From a bacterium (lineage in GTDB: Bacteria > Elusimicrobiota > Elusimicrobia > Elusimicrobiales > UBA9959), in contig JAJZPL010000011.1 in NCBI GenBank assembly GCA_021811185.1, forward strand, positions 1 through 64,000: DNA of 64,000 nucleotides, written 5' to 3'. The translations under genes and the position numbers were made by a program. Below, piece by piece: positions 7,156 to 15,236 of this stretch. Positions within the stretch are counted from its first letter, which is position 1; each line of letters opens with the position of its first letter. The notes beneath the pieces are model-generated. The model saw only the letters and a program-made list of their open reading frames with translations. It made no database searches and was not told the DNA's origin.

Positions 7156-9737
7156 GGCAGGTTACCGCGGCTTTCCTGGAGAAGGATGGGAAGATCCTTA
7201 TTGCCCGGCGTAAGCCAGGCGCCGCTTTGGCCGGCAAGTGGGAATTCCCCGGCGGAAAACTCGAGGCGGGAGAAACCCCGGAGGCCTGCCTGAAGCGCGA
7301 GCTGATGGAAGAGTTCGGGGTGGAAACGCGCATAGGCGCTTTTATCTGTTCGAGCAAGTTCGAGTACAAGCATCTGCCCATAGAGCTGCTGGTGTACCAT
7401 GCCTCCCACGTGGCCGGCGAGTTCAGGCTTACCGACCACGACCAGCTGGCCTGGGTGACCCTGGCCGAACTTAAGGATTACGATTTTTCCAGCGCGGATA
7501 TCCCGGTGGTGGCCCGCCTGCTGCGCGGCGGCGCCGCGCCTTCCTGGCGGCCCGATTGGGCCGACGCCGGCGCGGGCTTTACGGCCATGCTGGTGGCGCT
7601 GCCTTCGGCCATAGCGTTCGGCGTGGCCATGTACGCCCCGCTGGGGCCGGGCTATGCCGGCGCGGGCGCTTTGGCCGGCGTGCTGGGGACCATAGTTATA
7701 GGCCTGGTAGCGCCCGCGCTGGGCGGCGCGCCGCGGCTGATCTCGGCGCCGTGCGCCCCGGCGGCCGCCGTAATGGCGGCCCTGTGCGCGCGGCTGGCGG
7801 CCGGCGGCGGCTCGGCGGAAAGCGTGATAGTTTCCATGGTGCTGGTGGGGCTGTTCTCGGGCCTGCTGCAGGCGGTGTACGGCGCGCTGGGCGGCGGGCG
7901 GCTTATAAAATATATCCCTTACCCCGTGGTCACCGGCTATATGAGCGGCGTGGGCCTGTTGATAATCTTCAACCAGCTGGTGCCGCTGCTCGGCCTTGAG
8001 AAGAACGCGGTTCCGCTGGCCGGCCTGTTAACGCCCGGCGCGTGGCAGTGGCCCGCGGTGTGCGTGGCGCTGGTTACCGCCGCGGTAACGGTGGCGGCCC
8101 CGCGGTTTACCAGGCGGATCCCCGCGGCCATTTTGGGCCTTGCCGCCGGCATAGCCGCGCATTTGGCCGCGGGGCTGCTGCGCCCGCAGCTGCTGGCCAT
8201 GGCCGGCAATCCCTTCATCATCGGCGCCATCTCCACCAGCCCTGAAGCTATCTTCAAAGGTATCGCCTTCAACCTGGGCGCGCTGCATTTGCTGGGGCTG
8301 AACGACCTGCGGCAGCTGCTGGGCCCCGCGCTTACCCTTTCGGTGCTGCTTTCCATAGACACCCTTAAAACCTGCGTGGTGACGGATTCCCTTACGCGGT
8401 CGCGGCATAATTCCAACCGGGAGCTGGCCGGGCAGGGCGCGGGCAACATGGCCTCGGCGCTGCTGGGCGGCATGCCGGGGTCCGGTACGCTGGGCGCCAC
8501 CATGGTGAGCCTGGCCAGCGGCGGCCGAACGCGCGCGGCCGGCGTTTTCGAGGGCGTGGCCGCGCTGGCGGCGGCGCTGCTGCTGGGCGGCGCCATAGGC
8601 CGCATCCCGCTGGCCGCGCTGGCCGGAATTTTGGTGGTGGTGGGCGCGCGCATGATAGACCGCTCCAGCGTGCGGCTGGCGCTGAAGCGCTCCACCATGC
8701 TGGACTTCGCCGTGGTGATCTCGGTGGCCGGCACGGCGCTGGTGTCCGACCTGATAGTGGCGGCCGGCGTGGGTATAGGTTTCTCCATGCTGCTGTTCAT
8801 CCGCGAGCAGATGAACAGCAACGTGATCCGCCGCAAGGCCACCGGCGTGGAAATTTATTCCAAGCAGCAGCGGCTGCCGCGCGAGCGCGCCGCGCTTAAC
8901 GCGCACGGCGGCGAAACGCTGGTGGTGGAACTGCAGGGCAGCCTGTTCTTCGGCACCACGGACCAGCTGTTCGCCGAGATCGAGCCCGACCTGCGCGCGA
9001 CGCGCCGGCTGATCATAGACATGCGCCGCGTGACGTCGGTGGACTTTACCGCCGTGCACATGCTGGAGGAAGTGGGCGCCATCCTGCGCGAGCGCGGCGG
9101 GGCGCTGGTGTTCTCCCATCTGCCGGCGAGCCTGCCCACCGGGCAGGACCTGCAGGGGTATTTTAAGCAGCTGGGGCTTACGCACGAGGAAGGCGGCGGG
9201 CGTGTTTTTGAGACGCTGCACGACGCGCTGGAATGGGCGGAGGACCGCATTCTGGAGGAGGCGGGGCTTAAGCGCCTTTATTACGGCGAGCTTTTGGACC
9301 TGGGCGAGATAGATTTTTTGCGCGAAGCCGACCCCGCCACGCTGGCCGGGCTGCGCGCGGCTTTCCGCGAGCAGCGCGTGGAGGCCGGCAAAGCGGTGTT
9401 CCTGCGCAAGGGCCACGGCGAGGAGCTGTTCCTGATACGCCGCGGCAAGGTGCGCGTGGTGCTGCCGCTCAAGGACACGCACCGCCCGCACCACCTGGCG
9501 GTGTTCGGCCCCGGCGACTTTTTCGGCGAGGTGGCCTTTTTGAACCGCGCCGAGCGCACCGCCGACGCCATAGCGCTTTCCGACACGGACCTTTACGTGA
9601 TAGGCCGGCCGGAATTCGACGAGATCATGGAGAAGAACCCCGTGGTGGGCGCGGCTTTCTACCAGCGCCTGGCCACGGTGGAGGCGCTGCGCCTGCGCGA
9701 CACCGACCGGGAACTCCGCCGCCTGCAGGACAGCTGA
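7152..9737 (+). CDS. NUDIX hydrolase - SulP anion transporter - STAS - cyclic-nucleotide-binding fusion
   Basis: One uninterrupted frame of 861 residues holds four modules. Residues 1-130 are a MutT-like NUDIX domain with the box around 35-57 (GGKLEAGE, then RELMEEFGV). Residues about 130-570 are a SulP-type transporter with 10 or more hydrophobic segments (LVALPSAIAFGVAMYAPLGP; GGMPGSGTLGATMVSLASGG). A STAS domain follows near 590-700 (VVELQGSLFFGTTDQLF; IDMRRVTSVDFTAVHMLEE). Last is a cNMP-binding fold near 735-850 (VFLRKGHGEELFLIRRGKV; FGPGDFFGEVAFLN). SulP-STAS-cNMP is known; NUDIX at the front is unusual. A re-initiation at a GTG near 7509 could separate the two halves. The STAS segment keeps the usual S-V-D-F-T around the regulatory serine. 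Confidence 0.85.
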   Translation: MRQVTAAFLEKDGKILIARRKPGAALAGKWEFPGGKLEAGETPEACLKRELMEEFGVETRIGAFICSSKFEYKHLPIELLVYHASHVAGEFRLTDHDQLAWVTLAELKDYDFSSADIPVVARLLRGGAAPSWRPDWADAGAGFTAMLVALPSAIAFGVAMYAPLGPGYAGAGALAGVLGTIVIGLVAPALGGAPRLISAPCAPAAAVMAALCARLAAGGGSAESVIVSMVLVGLFSGLLQAVYGALGGGRLIKYIPYPVVTGYMSGVGLLIIFNQLVPLLGLEKNAVPLAGLLTPGAWQWPAVCVALVTAAVTVAAPRFTRRIPAAILGLAAGIAAHLAAGLLRPQLLAMAGNPFIIGAISTSPEAIFKGIAFNLGALHLLGLNDLRQLLGPALTLSVLLSIDTLKTCVVTDSLTRSRHNSNRELAGQGAGNMASALLGGMPGSGTLGATMVSLASGGRTRAAGVFEGVAALAAALLLGGAIGRIPLAALAGILVVVGARMIDRSSVRLALKRSTMLDFAVVISVAGTALVSDLIVAAGVGIGFSMLLFIREQMNSNVIRRKATGVEIYSKQQRLPRERAALNAHGGETLVVELQGSLFFGTTDQLFAEIEPDLRATRRLIIDMRRVTSVDFTAVHMLEEVGAILRERGGALVFSHLPASLPTGQDLQGYFKQLGLTHEEGGGRVFETLHDALEWAEDRILEEAGLKRLYYGELLDLGEIDFLREADPATLAGLRAAFREQRVEAGKAVFLRKGHGEELFLIRRGKVRVVLPLKDTHRPHHLAVFGPGDFFGEVAFLNRAERTADAIALSDTDLYVIGRPEFDEIMEKNPVVGAAFYQRLATVEALRLRDTDRELRRLQDS

Positions 9738-9763
9738 CTTCGGCACACTCCCCTCATTATTTA

Positions 9764-9838
9764 TTAGAATATTCCCGGGTTAGTTCGGGACTTATTGCCG
9801 CCATAGTAAGGCTTGTCCCGGCCGGTTTTCCGGCCGGG
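9764..9838 (+). promoter_or_regulatory. TAGAAT -10 and structured leader upstream of a lipoprotein gene
   Basis: A TAGAAT element lies near 9764. The roughly 100-nt leader before ATG 9870 contains a perfect 9-bp hairpin (9817-9825 / 9830-9838, TTTT loop). Whether it regulates or only stabilises the mRNA is unknown. Confidence 0.35.
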
Positions 9839-9869
9839 CCGGTTCGCCGCTTTATTTACGGGGGGCTTT

Positions 9870-10682
9870 ATGGAGAAATTAAATTGGGCCGCAGCCTGCC
9901 TGGCTTTGCTGGGGGCGGGCTGCCTGGCGGTTCCGCGGCCGTCAGCGCAGGCAACGCCGCGGGAGTGCGGGCAGGCTTTGAACAAGGACCTGGGCGCGTG
10001 GGATTTCGCTTCCGCCGCGGCCAGGACCAACCGCTGCATAAAACTGCATCATGCCAGGCTGGCGGAATTAAACAAGGCCGAGGCAGAAAAGAAAGAGGCG
10101 CTTGCGGAAGAAGCGGCGGCGGCCAAAAAGGCGCTGGGCCGCCTGCTGTGCGTGAAGGCCCAGCTGCTGACGCTTAAGGGGGACCTGGCGCAGGCGCAAA
10201 AAACGCTTAAGTACGCGGAATTGTTCAACCGGACCTACCCCGAAGTGGGCATGAGCCTGGCCGTGAATAATTCCATGCTGCCCATCACCAGGGCCTTCCT
10301 GCTTGAAAAAAGCGGGGACCTTAAGGGCGCCGCGGCCGCGTACAAGGATATAGCCTACGCCACCAAGGCCGCGGGCTTTATTTCCTACCCGGACCTGGTC
10401 TGCGGGCGGCTGGCCGTTATCTACTTCGAGAGCGGCGACGATAAGACCGCGGCGCGCTGGAGCGGGCAGACCGCCTCTTTCGACAGCGGCGCCAAGGCGG
10501 TGCAGGGCGCCATGCTGCAGAAGCTGGGCGACGAGGAGGGGGCCAGGGACAAGTACGAGGAAACCCTGAAGCTGCTGGCCGCGGCGGCGCAGTCGGAAAA
10601 CAGCGTGCTGCCTATTTACTTTGCGGAGCAGCAGCGGGTGAAGGACGGCTTGGCGGAAGTGGCGGCTGTTCTCTATAAATAG
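9870..10682 (+). CDS. Exported TPR-like protein, possible lipoprotein
   Basis: The 270-residue product begins MEKLNWAAACLALLGAGC, a signal peptide ending in a lipobox-like LGAGC, so it is probably exported or lipidated. Helical repeats follow (about 60-110, rich in Glu, Ala and Lys; ALGRLLCVKAQLLTLKGDLAQAQKTL; LEKSGDLKGAAAAYKDIAYATKAAG; GARDKYEETLKLL), which read as degenerate TPRs. No catalytic motif is visible. ATG 9870 has GGGGGGC upstream. It is probably monocistronic; I do not recognise the family. Confidence 0.6.
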   Translation: MEKLNWAAACLALLGAGCLAVPRPSAQATPRECGQALNKDLGAWDFASAAARTNRCIKLHHARLAELNKAEAEKKEALAEEAAAAKKALGRLLCVKAQLLTLKGDLAQAQKTLKYAELFNRTYPEVGMSLAVNNSMLPITRAFLLEKSGDLKGAAAAYKDIAYATKAAGFISYPDLVCGRLAVIYFESGDDKTAARWSGQTASFDSGAKAVQGAMLQKLGDEEGARDKYEETLKLLAAAAQSENSVLPIYFAEQQRVKDGLAEVAAVLYK

Positions 10683-10775
10683 CGGAAATCCGCCGCATGC
10701 CCCCAGGTTATATATTAAAATTTAAGCAGGCGGCGCTGGCGCCGGGAGCAGGCTGACGGTCCGAGAGGGCGCGCG

Positions 10776-11951
10776 ATGAATAGAGCGGTTAAAACCCTGG
10801 GATATTTTGCCGGTCTTGTAGGCCTGGCGGCGGCCTTGTCGTTATTCTTTTCCGGGTTGTGGGGCGGCAAAGCGGAAAAGGGCGGGATGGAATTGTTCGA
10901 GGTGAGCCCCGGAATGACCGCCCGCCAGTTCGCGCGCGGCAACGGCGTGCCGGAGGCCGCGCTGGCGGAGCTGCTTGGCGCGAAGGGCGCGGCGGGGCTG
11001 GACGAGCCGCTTTCATCCTACAAGGTGGACGAAGGGAAGTTCTTCGCCGAGCTTTTTAAAAGGAAGGCGCTGTGGGACGAGGAAGGTTCCAAGAATTGGC
11101 GCAAGATCGCCCTTAAGTTCGCGCTGTGGTTCGTATTCCTTGGCGTGGTTTTCGCGCTGATGCGCGCGGGGCGGATAACGTTCGGGCTAAGGAACGTCCT
11201 TTATCTTTCGGCGGTGGCGGTGTTCGGGGTGCTGCTCGGGGCCGACCCGAGCCCGATGGGCACGGTGAAGGACGCCATAGCGCTGTACGGAGCCAAGCAC
11301 TTGCTCTTCAAGCCCAGGTTCGTCGCGCTGGCGGTGTTCCTGCTGCTGACGGTGCTGGCCAACAAGTTCATCTGTTCCTGGGGCTGTCAGTTGGGCGCGC
11401 TGCAGGACTTCATCTTCAGGCTGAACGGCGGGCCGGACCGGCGGCCGGGGCTGCTGCGGCAGTTCAAGCCTTCTTTCGCCTTCACCAATACGGTGCGCGC
11501 GCTGTTCTTCGGCGTGTTCACGGTTGTGGCGCTGGGCTGGGGCTTCGACCTGATAGGCCCGGTGGACCCCTTCAAGTTCTACAACCCGTCCGAGGTCACG
11601 CTGGCGGGCTGGGGCCTGATAGGCGCGGTGCTGCTGGGGAGCCTGTTCGTGTACCGCCCCTGGTGCCACCTGTTCTGCCCTTTCGGGCTGGTCGGCTGGC
11701 TGGCGGAAAAGGCGAGCGTGTTCAAGATAAAAGTGAATTACGACACCTGCGTGGCCTGCGAAGCCTGCGCCGGGGCCTGCCCCTCCACGGTGATGGGGGC
11801 CATTCTCAAGCGCGGGCGGACGGTGCCCGACTGCTTCGCCTGCGGCGAGTGCATAGCCGTGTGCCCCACCAGGTCCATTTCGCTGGCCGCCGGGCGCCGG
11901 GCCTTGCCCCCGCCCGGTAAATTCAGCGGCTTGGGACTGCAAAAACCTTAA
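10776..11951 (+). CDS. Membrane-bound ferredoxin of the NapH/NosR/CcoG type
   Basis: The 391-residue protein has an N-terminal transmembrane helix, a soluble region to about residue 105, then five or more membrane helices. It carries the CxxxC(P) motifs FICSWGCQLG and CHLFCPFGLVGW typical of the NapH/NosR family. It ends with two 4Fe-4S motifs, CVACEACAGACP and CFACGECIAVCP (about residues 327-365). Such proteins pass electrons from quinol or ferredoxin to a periplasmic partner. No nap or nos genes are in the window, so the partner is unknown. It sits immediately before tRNA-Val. Confidence 0.8.
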   Translation: MNRAVKTLGYFAGLVGLAAALSLFFSGLWGGKAEKGGMELFEVSPGMTARQFARGNGVPEAALAELLGAKGAAGLDEPLSSYKVDEGKFFAELFKRKALWDEEGSKNWRKIALKFALWFVFLGVVFALMRAGRITFGLRNVLYLSAVAVFGVLLGADPSPMGTVKDAIALYGAKHLLFKPRFVALAVFLLLTVLANKFICSWGCQLGALQDFIFRLNGGPDRRPGLLRQFKPSFAFTNTVRALFFGVFTVVALGWGFDLIGPVDPFKFYNPSEVTLAGWGLIGAVLLGSLFVYRPWCHLFCPFGLVGWLAEKASVFKIKVNYDTCVACEACAGACPSTVMGAILKRGRTVPDCFACGECIAVCPTRSISLAAGRRALPPPGKFSGLGLQKP

Positions 11952-11986
11952 AACTATTGTAGAATATACTTATTGAGTTGGTTTTC

Positions 11987-12061
11987 GGGTGATTAGCTCA
12001 GCGGTAGAGCGCTGTCCTCACACGACAGATGTCACAGGTTCAAATCCTGTATCACCCACCA
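11987..12061 (+). tRNA. tRNA-Val (anticodon CAC)
   Basis: The cloverleaf folds fully: acceptor 11987-11993 with 12051-12057, a four-pair D stem, anticodon stem CTGTC/GACAG around loop CTCACAC (anticodon CAC, reading GUG), a 5-nt variable loop and T arm ACAGG/CCTGT. Discriminator A is at 12058 and an encoded CCA at 12059-12061. A TAGAAT at 11960-11965 is a likely -10. Part of its 3' half is repeated 151 bp downstream. Confidence 0.95.
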
Positions 12062-12217
12062 GATTTAAGTTAAAGCGGCCTCCGGTGGAGGCCGCGCGGA
12101 TTTGAAAGGCGGACCGACGAGGCCAGCAGGCCGAGGAAGGGAGCCGGGGTCGCGACCGAAGGTGAGCGGCGGCGAACCTGAGAGTTGTGACCAAATCCTG
12201 TATCACCCACCAGATTT
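12041..12217 (+). repeat. 26-bp direct repeat of the tRNA-Val 3' end flanking a 125-bp spacer
   Basis: Positions 12041-12066, which include the T-loop, acceptor 3' strand and CCA, recur exactly at 12192-12217. The spacer holds a perfect 9-bp hairpin (12075-12083 / 12087-12095) and no gene. This is the footprint expected of a tRNA-targeted integration or a tandem slip event. No integrase is nearby. Confidence 0.8.
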
Positions 12218-12278
12218 TCAGCTGATGAAAATTGCCGCGTGACCGCGGCAGTTTTATTTTAGGCGCGGCAGGGGAAAA

Positions 12279-12953
12279 ATGGATATTCTCGGACATATCG
12301 TTGACGGGCTGGTTTACGCTTTCCAGGTGTTCCTGCACCTGGATAAGACCCTGGGCGCGGTGATCCAGGACTACGGCGCCTGGACCTACCTCATCCTGTT
12401 CCTTATAATCTTCTGCGAGACCGGGCTGGTGGTAACGCCCATCCTGCCGGGTGACTCGCTCTTGTTCGCGGTGGGCGTGTTCGCCGCGCGCGGCGACCTG
12501 GACCTGCACAAGGTATGGCCGCTGCTGGCCTGCGCCGCCATCCTGGGCGACAACGTGAACTACTGGGTGGGGCATTATATCGGGCCCAAGGTGTTCCATT
12601 ACGAGAATTCCCGGATCTTTAAAAAAGAGTACCTGCAGAAGACCCATAACTTTTACGAGAAGTACGGCGGCAAGGCCATAATCCTGTGCAAGTACGTGCC
12701 CATCGTGCGCACGTTCGCGCCTTTCGTGGCCGGCGTGGGCGCCATGACCTACCCGCGCTTCCTGATGTTCAACGTGATCGGCGGCATCACCTGGGTGACG
12801 GTGATCCTCTGCAGCGGCTACTTCTTCGGGAATATCCCGGCGATCCGCAATAATTTCTCGGTGGTCGTGGTCGCCATTATCTTCATCTCGGTCCTGCCCG
12901 CGGTGATAGAGTACGTGAAGCACAGGCGGGCCGCTCCCGCGGTTCAGCCGTAA
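12279..12953 (+). CDS. DedA-family inner-membrane protein
   Basis: The 224-residue protein has the DedA/SNARE-associated core: FLIIFCETGLVVTPILPGDSLLF with the conserved acidic residues, AAILGDNVNYWVGHYIG, and KYVPIVRTFAPFVAGVGAM with the conserved Arg. About five membrane helices are visible. DedA proteins act in lipid-carrier (undecaprenyl phosphate) recycling and membrane homeostasis. The leader before ATG 12279 contains the second tRNA tail. The ECF sigma promoter begins just before its stop codon, so it is upstream of, and probably not part of, that regulon. Confidence 0.88.
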   Translation: MDILGHIVDGLVYAFQVFLHLDKTLGAVIQDYGAWTYLILFLIIFCETGLVVTPILPGDSLLFAVGVFAARGDLDLHKVWPLLACAAILGDNVNYWVGHYIGPKVFHYENSRIFKKEYLQKTHNFYEKYGGKAIILCKYVPIVRTFAPFVAGVGAMTYPRFLMFNVIGGITWVTVILCSGYFFGNIPAIRNNFSVVVVAIIFISVLPAVIEYVKHRRAAPAVQP

Positions 12954-12979
12954 TACTTTCCGCCCCCGCGCGTACTAAC
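12950..12979 (+). promoter_or_regulatory. ECF sigma promoter P1 (autoregulatory), upstream of the sigma gene
   Basis: GTAATACTTT (12950-12959), 10 nt, GCGTACTAAC (12970-12979). The two blocks and their spacing recur exactly at 14668 and 15180. It lies 21 nt before the sigma start, so the sigma factor probably drives its own operon. Confidence 0.8.
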
Positions 12980-13000
12980 GTTTAGGAAGGCGAACCTTTA

Positions 13001-13501
13001 ATGAACTTTGAAGAGGTCTACGACAAGTACTTCGCGCGGATCTACAACTATATCCGCTACCGGGTACTGGCGCGCGACGCCGCGGACGACCTGGTGAGCG
13101 CGGTGTTCGAGAAGGTGCTGGACAAGTTCGGCAGTTTCGACCCGGAAAAGGCCCCGCTGGAGCCGTGGCTGTTCGCCATAGCGCGCAACACGCTTAACGA
13201 CTATTACCGGCGCAGGAAGGTGCGGGGCTGGTTCTCGATAACGGACCGCGAGGAGAACATAGCCTCGGACGAATCGGTGGCGGGGGCGGCGGAACGCAGC
13301 GAGGAGAACGCGCAGTTGCTGGCCGCGCTTAAGGGGCTTTCGGAACAGGAGCGCGAGCTGATAGCCCTGAAGTTCACGCTCGAACGGACCAACCGCGACA
13401 TCGCCGCCGCGACCGGCCTGGGGGAGAGCAACGTTGGCGTGATTTTGTTCAGGGCCATGAAGAAACTGAAAGAAGCGCTTGGCCCGGAGAAGGAAGTATG
13501 A
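13001..13501 (+). CDS. ECF RNA polymerase sigma factor
   Basis: The 166-residue protein has region 2 (FARIYNYIRYRVLARDAADDLVSAVF and WLFAIARNTLNDYYRRRK) and region 4 (LSEQERELIALKFTLERTNRDIAAATG plus VILFRAMKKLKEAL), the normal two-domain ECF layout and length. It is followed with a 4-nt overlap by a single-span membrane protein that is probably its anti-sigma factor. A promoter with the same two-block sequence as two downstream target promoters precedes it, which indicates positive autoregulation. Confidence 0.92.
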   Translation: MNFEEVYDKYFARIYNYIRYRVLARDAADDLVSAVFEKVLDKFGSFDPEKAPLEPWLFAIARNTLNDYYRRRKVRGWFSITDREENIASDESVAGAAERSEENAQLLAALKGLSEQERELIALKFTLERTNRDIAAATGLGESNVGVILFRAMKKLKEALGPEKEV

Positions 13502-13830
13502 AAGACCTGGACGACGGAGATTTTAAGCAGTTCTCGAACCTGGCCCGGCGGCTGAAGCGTTCCGATTATAGCGGCGAAAGCCGCGTGCGGGACACGCTTA
13601 AGACCAGCCTGCTGGACCGCCAGGAGCGGCGGAGCCGGCGCGGCTTCCCGGCTCTCGCCTGGCTGGCGCCGGTGGCGGTGGCCGCGGCTGTATTGCTTAT
13701 GGTGGACCTGCGGCACAAAAAGCCGGAGGCCCCGGTTTACACTTCCGCCTCCTACAGCCTGCCGGACGACGGCTATGGGCCCTGCGGCAGGCAGGGGCTG
13801 GGGGACTACCAGGCCGCGGAAAGATTTTAG
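13498..13830 (+). CDS. Probable anti-sigma factor, single transmembrane span
   Basis: The 110-residue product has a charged cytoplasmic N-terminus (1-48), one transmembrane helix near 50-68 (FPALAWLAPVAVAAAVLLMV) and a short periplasmic tail with a single Cys. No zinc-anti-sigma HxxxCxxC motif is present. The ATGA overlap with the ECF sigma gene and this topology make an anti-sigma role the natural reading. There is no recognisable family match, so the role is inferred from context. Confidence 0.65.
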   Translation: MKDLDDGDFKQFSNLARRLKRSDYSGESRVRDTLKTSLLDRQERRSRRGFPALAWLAPVAVAAAVLLMVDLRHKKPEAPVYTSASYSLPDDGYGPCGRQGLGDYQAAERF

Positions 13831-13839
13831 GAGAAGGCT

Positions 13840-14616
13840 ATGAAAACATTGACCCTTGTTCTGGCGGCGGCCCTTTATTGCGGCCAGGCCGGCGCGGCGG
13901 AAATAAAGAGCGCGGTGAACGCGCAGGGCCGCACGGAGGACGACATCAACCTGCCCTTCGTGAACGACCCGGCGGTGCTGGGCTCCTGGAAGGCCGTGGC
14001 CTTTGTGGCTAAGCCCGAAGACTTTAAGCCCGGCGAGGCGCAGGGCGACCTTTACCTTAAGGAACTGGTCTTCCTGCCCGACGGAAAGAGCCCCAACGGC
14101 TGGCTGACCTGGACCAAGGGCGCGGTGCTGCACCATGGCGACAGGACCGCCAGCCGCTACGAGATCAGGAAGATCGGCGGCGCCGACTATATGTTCTTCG
14201 AATGGAAGAGCGGCGACTACACGATCAGGCACCGGGCCCCCGAGTACTACGTGCTGAAGCGTGCGGCGCCCATCCGGATAGACAAGATCGACCTGCCCTT
14301 CAAGAACGATCCCCGCGTGGTGGGGGAATGGGAGAGCGTGGATTTCGTGGAGAGCCCGGGGAATTTCGACCCGGCCGCGCGGGCCTGGGCCGGCGACCTG
14401 TACCTTAAGAAGCTGGCCTTCCTGCCGGGCGGCAAGGGCGGCAACCCGTGGTGGACCTGGACCAAGGGCGTGGTAATGCACCAGGGCGACCACACGGCCA
14501 GCCATTACGAGATAAAGAAGATCAAAGGCGCCGAGTACATGTTCTTCGAGTGGAAGAGCGGCGACTATATCTTCCGCGGCGCGAAGCCTTTCTATTACGT
14601 GCTGAAGAAAAAATAG
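13840..14616 (+). CDS. Secreted protein with two tandem BlaR-type C-terminal domains (ECF regulon)
   Basis: The 258-residue protein has a signal peptide (cleavage after about residue 20, GAGAAE region). Two copies of one domain follow, at about 33-138 and 146-258, each with LPF(V/K)NDP near the start, then GDLYLK and WTWTKG, and ending YMFFEWKSGDYxxR and YYVLK. I know this domain from the C-termini of Firmicutes BlaR1-like and regulatory proteins. Its function is unsettled. It follows the anti-sigma gene by 9 nt with a GGAGAAGG site, and a strong terminator ends the operon. Confidence 0.75.
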   Translation: MKTLTLVLAAALYCGQAGAAEIKSAVNAQGRTEDDINLPFVNDPAVLGSWKAVAFVAKPEDFKPGEAQGDLYLKELVFLPDGKSPNGWLTWTKGAVLHHGDRTASRYEIRKIGGADYMFFEWKSGDYTIRHRAPEYYVLKRAAPIRIDKIDLPFKNDPRVVGEWESVDFVESPGNFDPAARAWAGDLYLKKLAFLPGGKGGNPWWTWTKGVVMHQGDHTASHYEIKKIKGAEYMFFEWKSGDYIFRGAKPFYYVLKKK

Positions 14617-14637
14617 CCTTTCGCCAGGCGCAGACCT

Positions 14638-14667
14638 AAGCCCCCGCTCCCGGGGGCTTTTTCTTTT
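14638..14667 (+). terminator. Intrinsic terminator of the sigma operon
   Basis: Stem 14638-14646 / 14651-14659 followed by TTTCTTTT. It ends the sigma/anti-sigma/two-domain operon just before promoter P2. Confidence 0.9.
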
Positions 14668-14697
14668 GTAATACTTTACGCCCGGCCGCGTACTAAC
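14668..14697 (+). promoter_or_regulatory. ECF sigma promoter P2
   Basis: GTAATACTTT, 10 nt, GCGTACTAAC, identical in both blocks and spacing to P1 and P3. It lies 28 nt before ATG 14726, downstream of the terminator. Confidence 0.85.
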
Positions 14698-14725
14698 CTG
14701 TGGAAGCGAAAGTAACGGAGGTTAT

Positions 14726-15172
14726 ATGAATATCAAATTGCTGGCGTTGATAGCGGTGCTGGCGGGGTTCGGGGCGCTGGTTTGCGCGGACGAGGTTAAG
14801 TTGGATGCCACGGCGGCAGGCTCCAGGCTGGCGGACAATATCAACCTGCCCTTCGTGAACGACCCCGCCGTGCTGGGGAAATGGGTTAGCGTGGACTTCG
14901 TAAGGGTGCCAGAAGACTTCGAGCCAGGGACAAGGCAGTTCGGCGGGGACCTGTACCTTAAGGACCTAACTTTTAAGGCTGGCGGCAAGATGGTCCCCGG
15001 GCTGTGTTTCAACTGGACCAAGGGCGTGGTGCTGGACAGCTGCGACACCACGGCTTCCGCCTACGTCATCAAAGAGATCGGCGGCGCCGCGTATATGTTC
15101 TTTGAGTGGAAAAGCGGCGATTACACCATAAGGCACCGGCAGCCGGAGTACTACGTGCTGAAAAAGGAATAA
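14726..15172 (+). CDS. Secreted single-domain BlaR-type paralogue (ECF regulon)
   Basis: The 148-residue protein has a signal peptide (MNIKLLALIAVLAGFGALVC, predicted cleavage near residue 21). One domain follows, the same as in the gene at 13840: NLPFVNDPAVLGKW, GDLYLKDLTFKAGGK, FNWTKGVVL and YMFFEWKSGDYTIRH. It has its own promoter P2 and an AACGGAGG ribosome-binding site. It is one of four domain copies in 1.9 kb, pointing to recent local duplication. The role is unknown; cell-envelope stress binding is only a guess from the sigma control. Confidence 0.75.
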   Translation: MNIKLLALIAVLAGFGALVCADEVKLDATAAGSRLADNINLPFVNDPAVLGKWVSVDFVRVPEDFEPGTRQFGGDLYLKDLTFKAGGKMVPGLCFNWTKGVVLDSCDTTASAYVIKEIGGAAYMFFEWKSGDYTIRHRQPEYYVLKKE

Positions 15173-15179
15173 AGCGTTT

Positions 15180-15209
15180 GTAATACTTTCGGGAGGAACG
15201 CGTACTAAC
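15180..15209 (+). promoter_or_regulatory. ECF sigma promoter P3
   Basis: GTAATACTTT, 10 nt, GCGTACTAAC, matching P1 and P2 while the ten spacer bases differ. It lies 27 nt before ATG 15237. Confidence 0.85.
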
Positions 15210-15236
15210 AGTTGGAAGTCAAAACAAGGAGGCTTT

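Noticed and set aside
12192-12217. Second tRNA gene
   Set aside because: Only the T loop, acceptor 3' strand and CCA are present; D and anticodon arms are missing.
13498-13830. Zinc-binding anti-sigma (ZAS) domain
   Set aside because: No HxxxCxxC motif is present. The anti-sigma call rests on topology and gene order.
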